Origin: JAPLDA01 sp043787975
Lineage (GTDB): Bacteria > Bacteroidota > Bacteroidia > AKYH767-A > 2013-40CM-41-45
Assembly (NCBI GenBank): GCA_043787975.1
Contig: JAYVUK010000033.1
Span: 5,564 to 69,563, forward strand
Length of the DNA stretch: 64,000 bases
Direction: 5' to 3'
Part shown: piece by piece, positions 56,666 through 64,000 of the stretch
How positions within the stretch are numbered: position 1 is the stretch's first letter
Layout: each line of letters opens with the position of its first letter
Made by a program: the position numbers and the translations under genes
Notes under the pieces: generated by a model
Database searches by the model: none
The model's input: the letters and a program-made list of their open reading frames with translations, nothing else
What the model was told of the DNA's origin: nothing

Positions 56666-58162
56666 ATGAAAAAGATACTGGTTGCAAATCGAGGAGAGAT
56701 TGCATTGCGCATTATGCGAAGTGCGAGAGAAATGGGAATAAAAACCGTTGCTGTTTTTTCTGAAGCAGATCGCAACGCTTTGCATGTACGTTATGCTGAT
56801 GAAGCAGTCTTTATCGGACCGTCTCCTTCTAACCAGTCTTATCTTGTCATGGACAGGATTCTTGATGCAGCAAAGAAAACAAAAGCTGACGCCATTCACC
56901 CGGGTTATGGTTTTCTTTCTGAGAATGCTGATTTCGCTGACAAAATAAAAGCGGCAGGATTTATTTTCATCGGACCAACCGGTGATTCGATGCGTATGAT
57001 GGGAAGCAAACTTGCTGCTAAAGCTACTGCTGAGAAATACAACATTCCGTTGGTTCCAGGAACTTCCAAAGCGATTGATGATATTGAAGAAGCAAAAAAA
57101 GTTGCCCGTAAAATCGGTTTTCCGATTCTCATTAAAGCTTCTGCAGGTGGAGGTGGTAAAGGAATGCGTATCGTTCAGAATGAAAATGAATTTGAAGAGC
57201 AGATGAAACGGGCGGTGAGTGAAGCAATTTCTTCCTTCGGTGACGGAGCGGTCTTCATAGAACGTTATGTTTCGTCTCCGCGTCATATTGAAATACAGGT
57301 ATTGGGTGATACGCATGGAAACGTTGTTCATTTGTTTGAACGTGAATGCAGCATTCAACGACGACATCAGAAGTTGGTAGAAGAAGCACCGTCATCTGTG
57401 TTGACTCTTGAAATTCGTGAAGCGATGGGAACATGCGCTGTCCAGGTTGCCAAAGCCTGCAAGTATGTCGGAGCCGGAACTGTTGAATTCCTGTTGGATG
57501 AAAAAAATAATTTTTATTTCCTGGAGATGAATACACGATTGCAGGTTGAACATCCCGTCACGGAATTTATTACAGGATTGGATTTGGTGAAGGAGCAAAT
57601 CAACATTGCACGTGGAGAAAAACTTTCTTTCAAACAAGAAGATTTGAAGATACAGGGACATGCGATTGAAATTCGTGTTTGCGCTGAAGATCCACAAAAT
57701 GATTTTCTTCCGGACATCGGAACCTTGTCAACCTATAAAATTCCACAAGGTCCCGGGGTCCGCGTGGATGATGGTTTTGAAGAAGGAATGGATATTCCGA
57801 TTTTCTATGATCCAATGATTTCCAAGTTGATTGTGTATGGAAAAGATAGAAAGGAAGCGATAGAAAGAATGATTCGCGCCATCGATGAATATCACATCAC
57901 CGGAGTTTCAACCACACTCGGCTTCAGTAGATTTGTGATGCAACACGAAGCGTTTGTTTCGGGAAATTTTGATACAAATTTTGTAAAGAAATATTTCCAA
58001 CCCGGAATGTTGAATGTGGAAGATGATGCTGCAACTGAAATTGCTGCCATGCTTGCCGTGAGAATGTTGCAGAAAAAAAATAGTGTTACGGCTTTGCATG
58101 AAAATCATTCAAATGGAAATCATTCTAAATGGAAAATGAACAGAGCATCATTCCGCGAGTAA
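56666..58162 (+). CDS. accC: Biotin carboxylase subunit of acetyl-CoA (or acyl-CoA) carboxylase
   Basis: ATP-dependent carboxylation of biotin on its carrier protein, the first half-reaction of malonyl-CoA synthesis. 498 residues, about 50 longer than E. coli AccC, with a polar C-terminal tail (NHSNGNHSKWKMNRASFRE). Core motifs are KILVANRGEIALRIMR, ATP-grasp KASAGGGGKGMRI, ERDCSIQRRHQK-type (here ERECSIQRRHQKLVEEAPS) and FLEMNTRLQVEHPVTE. No accB or carboxyltransferase gene lies beside it, so it could instead serve a propionyl- or methylcrotonyl-CoA type carboxylase. Confidence 0.92.
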   Translation: MKKILVANRGEIALRIMRSAREMGIKTVAVFSEADRNALHVRYADEAVFIGPSPSNQSYLVMDRILDAAKKTKADAIHPGYGFLSENADFADKIKAAGFIFIGPTGDSMRMMGSKLAAKATAEKYNIPLVPGTSKAIDDIEEAKKVARKIGFPILIKASAGGGGKGMRIVQNENEFEEQMKRAVSEAISSFGDGAVFIERYVSSPRHIEIQVLGDTHGNVVHLFERECSIQRRHQKLVEEAPSSVLTLEIREAMGTCAVQVAKACKYVGAGTVEFLLDEKNNFYFLEMNTRLQVEHPVTEFITGLDLVKEQINIARGEKLSFKQEDLKIQGHAIEIRVCAEDPQNDFLPDIGTLSTYKIPQGPGVRVDDGFEEGMDIPIFYDPMISKLIVYGKDRKEAIERMIRAIDEYHITGVSTTLGFSRFVMQHEAFVSGNFDTNFVKKYFQPGMLNVEDDAATEIAAMLAVRMLQKKNSVTALHENHSNGNHSKWKMNRASFRE

Positions 58163-58210
58163 ACTTTTTGTATTCATGATAGTTGGCACTTGTTTCGCTA
58201 TGCGCTTTCC

Positions 58211-58822
58211 ATGCTAAAAAAAATATATTTTTTTACTTTAATTCCTCTCCTGAGTTTATTTTCTTTTTCAAAATTGTATTCACAGGATTCATTGAAAGTG
58301 GGAAAATATAAACTTCCAGCAATTATCATTGACGAAGATACCATTCCTGTCATCAACCTTCCGGCCGTTACGGTATTTGATTTTGCTGATCCTGAGATCC
58401 TGAAAAATCTCCAGGCCTATTACCGCCTTCGTTTCAATGTCATTAAAATGTATCCATATGCGAAGCTTGCAGCGGTAAAGCTGAAAGAAATGAACGATCA
58501 TGCAGCAACGATCACAAATGAAAAGGAAAAACGGAAGTACATTAAAGAAACCGAGAAGCAGATGAAAAATGATTTTGAAGACCAGGTAAAGAATTTCAGC
58601 ATCAACCAGGGTGATGTACTTATCAAGCTCATTAATCGCGAAACAGGGAATACATCCTATGAACTTATCAAAGAATTACGTGGATCGTTCAGTGCTTTTT
58701 TTGATCAAAGCCTTGCCAAACTTTTCGGTCACGATTTAAAGGATACCTATGAACCTGAGGGCAAGGACAAAACGATTGAAAACATTATTCAGCAGATAGA
58801 ATCCGGGCAAATCACATTCTGA
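58211..58822 (+). CDS. DUF4294 protein, exported
   Basis: A 203-residue exported protein of the Bacteroidota-specific DUF4294 family. I start at the ATG at 58211 (MLKKIYFFTLIPLLSLFSF, a clean signal peptide); an upstream TTG adds seven residues. Family stretches are LPAIIIDEDTIPVINLPAVT, YYRLRFNVIKMYPYA and a C-terminal FGHDLKDTYEPEGKD. Function unknown; probably periplasmic. It lies 48 bp after accC and may be cotranscribed with it. Confidence 0.85.
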   Translation: MLKKIYFFTLIPLLSLFSFSKLYSQDSLKVGKYKLPAIIIDEDTIPVINLPAVTVFDFADPEILKNLQAYYRLRFNVIKMYPYAKLAAVKLKEMNDHAATITNEKEKRKYIKETEKQMKNDFEDQVKNFSINQGDVLIKLINRETGNTSYELIKELRGSFSAFFDQSLAKLFGHDLKDTYEPEGKDKTIENIIQQIESGQITF

Positions 58823-58867
58823 TTATTTTTCCATGGAATAGCTACCTTTGGAAAAAAATACGCTGAT

Positions 58868-60532
58868 ATGAAAATCGGTTTTGCCGGAATGTGTACGCTA
58901 TTGTTGCTGACTGTTTTTTCTTCAGAAGAGCTTTTTTCACAAACACTTACTGTCAGTTCCTCTCAACTGAATTTCGGGAATGCCTATGAAAATGCGCCCG
59001 ACAGTTTGCCGCTCACCATTTTTAATAACATGGGTCATGTTGTAAGTGTGACAGGTGTGAAGTTCTACGACACATATGGATCTCCCGCATTCTCTGTAAA
59101 TACATCCTGGTTTTCGATTGCAGACGGATCCTCGCAACAGGTCTGGGTAAAATTTTCTCCGCGCCATAACATCGTGCATAATTCAGAAATGGTGATTGAA
59201 AATACCGGCTTGCGTGGTTATGTGAATGTTGATTTAATCGGTCAAGGAAAATATTCGAATACCTATTACAATGCATCAGAAAATCTTTCGGAGGAAAATC
59301 TTAAAACCGCTTTGCATACGATAACAGGAATCGGTTACGATACGCTCGGATACAACATTGCACGCGATAGCATGTTTATGTGGTTGGATAACAAACGGAC
59401 AAACGGACAAGGAGCGACTCAGAATACATTGGAGAGTATTTATACCGGAGCGCTAGCTGTCGGTTATGTCAGTCGTTCGGATTGCCAGACCACTTTTAAT
59501 TTCAATACGGAGCATACATTTCCACAGTCATTTTTTTCTTCTCTTGATCCCATGGTTTCTGATTTGCATCATCTGTTCCCAACCGATGATGCTTCTAACA
59601 ATTACAGGTCAAATAATCCGTTTGGAGAAGTTGTGAGCCCGACATGGTCATCGGGAGGCTCGATTGGTACAACTTCTTTATTTGAACCAAGGGATATTCA
59701 AAAGGGTGCAACCGCCAGAGCGATGTTATACTTTGTTATGCGTTACCAGAATTACAATAACTTCTTAACTTCCCAGGAAAGTGTTTTACGGACGTGGCAT
59801 CAGAATTTTCCTCCAAATCAAATTGAGAAAAAGCGGAATGATGATATTAATTTGATTCAGCACAACAGGAATCCGTTTGTAGATTATCCACAATTTATCG
59901 AACGGATAAATTCAATCTCAAACATTTCTGTAGAACCTGTTGCGCCTTCAATTGACTTAACCGAGGACACGATTGTATATGGTTTTGTGCAGCAAAGTAT
60001 ATCCAGTATTTTTCAATATGTAGTTGTAAACAAAGGAAACACGACCGTTCATCTTGCGAATTTCAACTTGTCTGATCCTGCTATCCTTACTTTTGAATCA
60101 GGTGGAGCCAATGTTTCACTTTCCCCTGGAGAAGCCCACCTTATCGAAGTAAAACTCCTGACCATAAACTCAAATCCTGTGCATGAGTCGCTGTCATTCA
60201 TTACAGATATCAGCGGACAGCCTTTCGTTTCTATTCCGATTTACGCCAACGATTCTGTTGTGAGTGGAATTCATTTAATAGGTGGAAACTTTTCCTCAGA
60301 TGGGCCGGATATTTTTCCAAATCCGGTCAGTGATAAATTGTTTATTTCTTCACCTATTTCAAAAATACGAAGTGTGAAAATAATTGACATGCTCGGACAG
60401 GAAGTAAGAACTGAGATAGTTCCAGTCCTGAATGATGTAACACTGGATGTAAGTAATTTTAAAGATGAAGTTTATTTTCTCTTTATAGAAACCGATGGAG
60501 GGATTTTGAAAAGAAAATTTGTGAAACAATAA
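58868..60532 (+). CDS. Secreted endonuclease I family nuclease, T9SS type A cargo
   Basis: A 554-residue exported nuclease. Signal peptide about 1-24. An Ig-like module (about 28-125, FGNAYENAPDSLPLTIFNN) is followed by the endonuclease I domain (about 135-355) with catalytic-region motifs FNTEHTFPQSFF and DLHHLFPTDDASNNYRSN, then NPFVDYPQFIERI. A second Ig-like module (about 365-465) and a type A sorting domain (about 480-554, IFPNPVSDKLFI to FVKQ) end the chain. Likely degrades extracellular DNA for nutrients or biofilm control. It follows the DUF4294 gene by 45 bp. Confidence 0.93.
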   Translation: MKIGFAGMCTLLLLTVFSSEELFSQTLTVSSSQLNFGNAYENAPDSLPLTIFNNMGHVVSVTGVKFYDTYGSPAFSVNTSWFSIADGSSQQVWVKFSPRHNIVHNSEMVIENTGLRGYVNVDLIGQGKYSNTYYNASENLSEENLKTALHTITGIGYDTLGYNIARDSMFMWLDNKRTNGQGATQNTLESIYTGALAVGYVSRSDCQTTFNFNTEHTFPQSFFSSLDPMVSDLHHLFPTDDASNNYRSNNPFGEVVSPTWSSGGSIGTTSLFEPRDIQKGATARAMLYFVMRYQNYNNFLTSQESVLRTWHQNFPPNQIEKKRNDDINLIQHNRNPFVDYPQFIERINSISNISVEPVAPSIDLTEDTIVYGFVQQSISSIFQYVVVNKGNTTVHLANFNLSDPAILTFESGGANVSLSPGEAHLIEVKLLTINSNPVHESLSFITDISGQPFVSIPIYANDSVVSGIHLIGGNFSSDGPDIFPNPVSDKLFISSPISKIRSVKIIDMLGQEVRTEIVPVLNDVTLDVSNFKDEVYFLFIETDGGILKRKFVKQ

Positions 60533-60555
60533 GGGGTTTCTCGAAGCCTGTTTTT

Positions 60556-63500
60556 TTAAGGTACTTTTTTAACCATCTTTTCATTTACATAAACAAGGTA
60601 CTTCTCTACTTCAGTATAATTCATAGACGAAAGTATCTCAGCATAGCGACTGATTTGTTTGATGTGTGATGGCAATTCTTTTCCTGTTTTGAAATCTATG
60701 ACAATCGCTTTGTTTCCTTTTGTAAGTACTCTGTCAGGTCGCAATATTTCTCTATCCGGCAAAATGATTTCACGTTCGGATTTAACTGACCATTCGCTGC
60801 TGAAAAAATATTTTACCTCAGGAATTGCCAACAGCAAATGAATTTCCTGTTCTAGATTTTTCTTTTCATCCTCAGAAAACAATCCTTCGAAATAATATTT
60901 ACTGATGGTCTTTTCAATGTCCACTTCTGAATTGATTTCAGAAAGAATTTTATGGACCAGAATACCGTAATTGATTTTTGAATTTTTCGGAGATTGGATC
61001 AACTCGACCAAATCCTTTGAATGTGTCGTAATGCCGATTCTTCCTTGCCACTTGTTGGAAGGGTAATGGTTCAATGTAAAGCTTGATTGTTTTTTTTTCT
61101 TTTCGTTTTTAGTGTGAAAATATTTTTCTCCAAGCGTAAATATTTTTTCCGAGGAATCTGTCTCTTCAACATCTTTTAAATTAGTATTCCAACCGGTATG
61201 TTGTTGAATCACCCGGATTATTAATTTTCCTGTCGTATTCAAATCACCTTCTTTATCACCCGGACAAAAGATGTATAACTGTTCTTCAGCTCTCGTAAAT
61301 GCAACATACAGTAAATTGATGTTATCAATCACAGCGCTTGTAATTTCATCGCGATACGAATCACTGAAACAAGAATCCAATAATTTTTTTGAAGGAGAAA
61401 GCGGAAACATACCGAGTTCGTCGAATGGTTTTTCTTCACTGGAAACCCACAACAGATCACGGTTGTCGGGCAACAATTTCCAATCGGAAAATGGCATGAT
61501 GACAACGGGAAATTGCAATCCTTTTGATTTGTGAATGGTCATGATGCGAATGGCATCTTCATTTTCGGGAATCGTGACCGAACAGTTTCGCACCGTTTCA
61601 CTTTCATCCCACCATTGTATAAAGCCTGTGAGACTTGAATTGTTTTTCGTTGCAAACTCCAAAACCAAATCCTGGAAGCGCTGGATGTAAGCATCCGGTT
61701 TTTTATTCAACCCGAAAATGCGAATGAGTTGTTCGCTCAACTCATACACAGGAAGTTTACCGAGGTACAACAGGTGTTCTGTGAATTCCCGTGGAAGAAT
61801 TTTATTGAAGTAGGTGTCATCAAAACTAGTGGTGTCGAAAAGTGTGTTCCCTGATTTTGATTTTCGCTTTCCTGTTCTTGATTGATTGATGAATAGTGAA
61901 TGCAGATTTTTGTTTTCCTGGTTTGAAAGATGAACGAAATAGTAATACAACAATTCACTGCGCGCTAGTTGGTTGTTATTGTCAGAAAGAAACCGGAAAA
62001 CGTTAAGAAGGAACCGGATAATGGAAGAGCGGGAGAGGAGCAACGAATCCGGTGAAAGTATTTTTGTAATGCCATGTTCAAACAAAAAATCGGCGACATC
62101 ATTTCCTTCCTGGTTGTTGCGAACAAGAATAGTAAGGTCACTCATGGAGAAGTTTTGTTTGAGGGATTCATGAATGACTTCAAGCATCTTATTCAGTGCT
62201 TTGTCTTTCCACCTTAAAGCATCTTCGCCATAGATTGGTTTTTCAGCTTCAAGAAACTGAACGTTTACAAAGCCGCCGGAATTATTTTTTAAAGCCACTT
62301 CTTGTTGCACATCTTCCGAATAAACAAGATGCAACAAGGTATTCTCTTTCAATTCCAGTTCACGGTTAACAACGCTGGCTACACCGCTGAAGAAAGCATT
62401 GTTGAACTCGATGATGTTAAGCCTGCTTCTGTAATTCGTGGATAGATTTTCTTCTTTGATAATTGAATTGAATGGTTGGAGTTCCTTGCGGAGTTCGCGT
62501 GCAAGCAGGTTCATGTTCCCGCCGCGCCAGCGATAGATAGATTGTTTCGCATCACCTACGACCATGCAAAAGTTTCCGCTTCCAAGTGAATTGATGATCA
62601 GCGGCAAAAGATTTTTCCATTGCAGATCAGACGTGTCCTGGAATTCATCAATGAGAAAATGCTTGTAACGATTGCCTGTTTTTTCAAAAATGAATGGAGC
62701 ATCGTCGGTGGAAATAAAGGACTGAAGAATTTTAGGCGTGTCTGAAATAAGCACCGTGCTTTTTTCCTCACGGTATTCACTGAGTTTTTTTTGCAGATCA
62801 TTTACGAGACCTAAAACATAGATTTTTTTCAGTGCTTCAATGGCTCCCGTATAAATTGGAAATTTTTCATCCAGGAATTTCAGAATTTTCTGAAGATGTT
62901 TTTGCAAATGGCTTTCAACCAATCCAATCAGTTCATTTTTTCGCTGCGAAGATTTGGGAATCCAGTTGTCGGCAGATTCAGCTGCTTTCAATACATGACT
63001 GTTTGGTTTATATTTTTCCGTTCCGTTATTACTTCTGATCTTGTAGAAGTATCCTGCAACGCCTCTGTCTTTTTGCGTGAAGTCAGCAGATGTAAACCCA
63101 TTTGATTCAATCATGACTACAGCTTCATCTCCCAACGCCTTCATGTTGCTCTCAAAGTTTTTTTTGATCGTATGCAACTGTTTAAAAACAGTTCGTATTT
63201 TTTCTCTCGAGAGCGATTCGTCACCGATTGATTTCTCTTTGAACAACTGATCGGCGATGAAACGAATATCACCTTCAATATTCCAGTTTTTTTCATCGTC
63301 TAATTTCTGAAGTACGAGATCACTCAGCCATTCAGTGAGTTCAGCATCTTTGCCGACATCGTTTAATAGTTTTTCTGTGATTTGTTCGATCACTTCATCT
63401 TTTCGCATTTCCACTTCAAACCGTAAGGGAAGATGAATCTCGCGCGCGAGTGATCGCATGACTTTCTGAAAAAAACTATCAATCGTGCAAACTGAAAATG

Positions 63501-63795
63501 AACTGTAATCATGAAGGATGAGTCCAAGTGCTTTCTTCGCCTGCTGTTCAATATCTATTTTTGGTAATTCGAGTTGCAAAATATTTTCAAGAAATTCATT
63601 TCTTCGCTCACTCAATTCCACGAGACTGTCAACGATCCTGCTTTTCATTTCTGCAGTCGCCTTGTTGGTAAAAGTGATGGCAAGAATGTGTTTGTAATCT
63701 TCCGGAAATTCAAGTACGATCCGCAAATATTCTTTTACGAGTGTAAATGTTTTTCCGGAGCCTGCAGAAGATTTATAAATTTTGAGTGCATTCAC
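60556..63795 (-). CDS. AddA/RecB-like UvrD-type helicase with C-terminal nuclease domain
   Basis: A 1079-residue recombination-repair helicase-nuclease acting on double-strand break ends. Walker A SSAGSGKTFTL is at 9-19, motif Ia is in ITFTNKATAEMK, Walker B is in LIDEFQDTSDLQW, and motif III is VVGDAKQSIYRWRGG. Motif V is near IMTIHKSKGLQFPVVIM and motif VI in LLYVAFTRAEEQLYIF. The C-terminal PD-(D/E)XK nuclease has GILVHKIL (His), ILRPDRVL (Asp) and IVIDFKTGKEL (Asp and Lys). An AddB-like partner is normally needed but is not seen in the window. Convergent with the endonuclease I gene, 23 bp apart. Confidence 0.92.
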   Translation of the reverse strand: MNALKIYKSSAGSGKTFTLVKEYLRIVLEFPEDYKHILAITFTNKATAEMKSRIVDSLVELSERRNEFLENILQLELPKIDIEQQAKKALGLILHDYSSFSVCTIDSFFQKVMRSLAREIHLPLRFEVEMRKDEVIEQITEKLLNDVGKDAELTEWLSDLVLQKLDDEKNWNIEGDIRFIADQLFKEKSIGDESLSREKIRTVFKQLHTIKKNFESNMKALGDEAVVMIESNGFTSADFTQKDRGVAGYFYKIRSNNGTEKYKPNSHVLKAAESADNWIPKSSQRKNELIGLVESHLQKHLQKILKFLDEKFPIYTGAIEALKKIYVLGLVNDLQKKLSEYREEKSTVLISDTPKILQSFISTDDAPFIFEKTGNRYKHFLIDEFQDTSDLQWKNLLPLIINSLGSGNFCMVVGDAKQSIYRWRGGNMNLLARELRKELQPFNSIIKEENLSTNYRSRLNIIEFNNAFFSGVASVVNRELELKENTLLHLVYSEDVQQEVALKNNSGGFVNVQFLEAEKPIYGEDALRWKDKALNKMLEVIHESLKQNFSMSDLTILVRNNQEGNDVADFLFEHGITKILSPDSLLLSRSSIIRFLLNVFRFLSDNNNQLARSELLYYYFVHLSNQENKNLHSLFINQSRTGKRKSKSGNTLFDTTSFDDTYFNKILPREFTEHLLYLGKLPVYELSEQLIRIFGLNKKPDAYIQRFQDLVLEFATKNNSSLTGFIQWWDESETVRNCSVTIPENEDAIRIMTIHKSKGLQFPVVIMPFSDWKLLPDNRDLLWVSSEEKPFDELGMFPLSPSKKLLDSCFSDSYRDEITSAVIDNINLLYVAFTRAEEQLYIFCPGDKEGDLNTTGKLIIRVIQQHTGWNTNLKDVEETDSSEKIFTLGEKYFHTKNEKKKKQSSFTLNHYPSNKWQGRIGITTHSKDLVELIQSPKNSKINYGILVHKILSEINSEVDIEKTISKYYFEGLFSEDEKKNLEQEIHLLLAIPEVKYFFSSEWSVKSEREIILPDREILRPDRVLTKGNKAIVIDFKTGKELPSHIKQISRYAEILSSMNYTEVEKYLVYVNEKMVKKVP

Positions 63796-63845
63796 GTTTC
63801 AAAGATAGGTTTATCAAAGAAGACTAAAGGACTTTTTAAGACTTT

Positions 63846-63889
63846 AAAGAAAGAGCGTCCCAAAAATATTTGGGACGCTCTTTCTTTTT
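63846..63889. terminator. Strong bidirectional terminator
   Basis: AAAGAAAGAGCGTCCCAAA (63846-63864) pairs perfectly with TTTGGGACGCTCTTTCTTT (63869-63887), loop AATA. T runs lie on the right, and on the left when read in reverse. It most likely ends a minus-strand gene entering from the right edge. Confidence 0.92.
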
Positions 63890-63953
63890 AAAAACACAAC
63901 CAAAAAAATCAGCAAAAACTAAGAAACTGTTTAAAATTCAGTTGAAAAAAATG

Positions 63954-64000
63954 TTATAAAGCGCCACCGGGCAAATTGCGAGCAACGTATTTAGGTATAC
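63954..64000 (-). CDS. Possible 3' end of a gene entering from the right
   Basis: On the minus strand an open frame from the window edge reads IPKYVARNLPGGAL and stops at 63954-63956, about 65 bp before the strong terminator. Only 15 codons are visible, so this is a weak call resting on the terminator position and the plausible C-terminus. Confidence 0.3.
   Translation of the reverse strand, partial: IPKYVARNLPGGAL

Noticed and set aside
56429..57367. 312-residue minus-strand open frame across speB and accC
   Set aside because: It is antisense to two clear enzymes, has no domain resemblance and an unnatural composition.
59884..59892. Perfect DnaA box TTATCCACA
   Set aside because: Single copy inside the endonuclease I coding sequence, far from dnaA and without a cluster.
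1..64000. tRNA or rRNA genes
   Set aside because: No T-loop consensus with acceptor and anticodon stems, and no ribosomal RNA sequence, was recognised in the spacers.

Overview
The window is chromosomal DNA from a member of the phylum Bacteroidota. The signs are: several secreted proteins ending in type IX secretion system (T9SS) sorting domains of both type A and type B, a SprB-repeat adhesin, families largely confined to the phylum (DUF4294, DUF4199, DUF6913, DUF5723-type barrels), TAnnTTTG promoter elements, and a near absence of Shine-Dalgarno sequences. The sequence does not fix genus or order. No rRNA, tRNA, CRISPR array, phage or insertion sequence was seen; this is mostly core genome with compact intergenic spacers.

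Layout. 1-2903: peptide ABC transporter genes (permease cut by the left edge, lipoprotein binding protein). 3144-9355: ECF sigma factor, a putative membrane anti-sigma factor carrying a T9SS type B sorting domain, a 1244-residue SprB-repeat adhesin with the same kind of sorting domain, and a lipoprotein. 9572-19584: dnaA, a 5'-nucleotidase split into two genes, a thioesterase, a CDF metal exporter, an M42-like peptidase, ribD, prmC and ligA. 19591-20317: a GxxExxY nuclease-like gene framed by inverted arrays of a short word. 20326-30034: DUF6913 gene, dapA, then three T9SS cargo proteins (M4 protease, glycine-rich protein, five-fold PKD protein) with a frameshifted small heat shock gene among them. 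30149-36048 (minus): OmpA/TSP3 barrel, a DUF3352-like/propeller protein, rnhB. 36183-44650: a structured repeat, an LpxD-family gene, a SpoIIE-type phosphatase, a Ycf48-like T9SS protein, a small phosphatase/acetyltransferase pair, an M24 peptidase, an unknown gene, an RlpA-like lipoprotein and a Nudix hydrolase. 44762-53920: DUF4199, an FAD reductase, rplS, trmD, lolD, DinB, a Trp-rich lipoprotein and a propeller histidine kinase with its LuxR-type regulator. 54014-60532: sucC, a second GxxExxY gene inside its own inverted repeats, speB, accC, a DUF4294 gene and a secreted endonuclease I. 60556-63795: AddA-like helicase-nuclease.

Two themes stand out. First, the 3144-8509 locus joins an ECF sigma factor, a putative anti-sigma factor with a T9SS type B domain and a T9SS type B adhesin, which suggests transcription coupled to T9SS export or surface state. 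Second, many spacers hold palindromic arrays of short words, a different word in each family, often containing the stop codon of the flanking gene. Both GxxExxY genes sit inside such inverted arrays with different words, and one array family also occurs as a gene-free palindrome (44123-44195), a layout resembling REP/RAYT or MITE/autonomous pairs. Similar word repeats also appear in frame inside prmC and speB.
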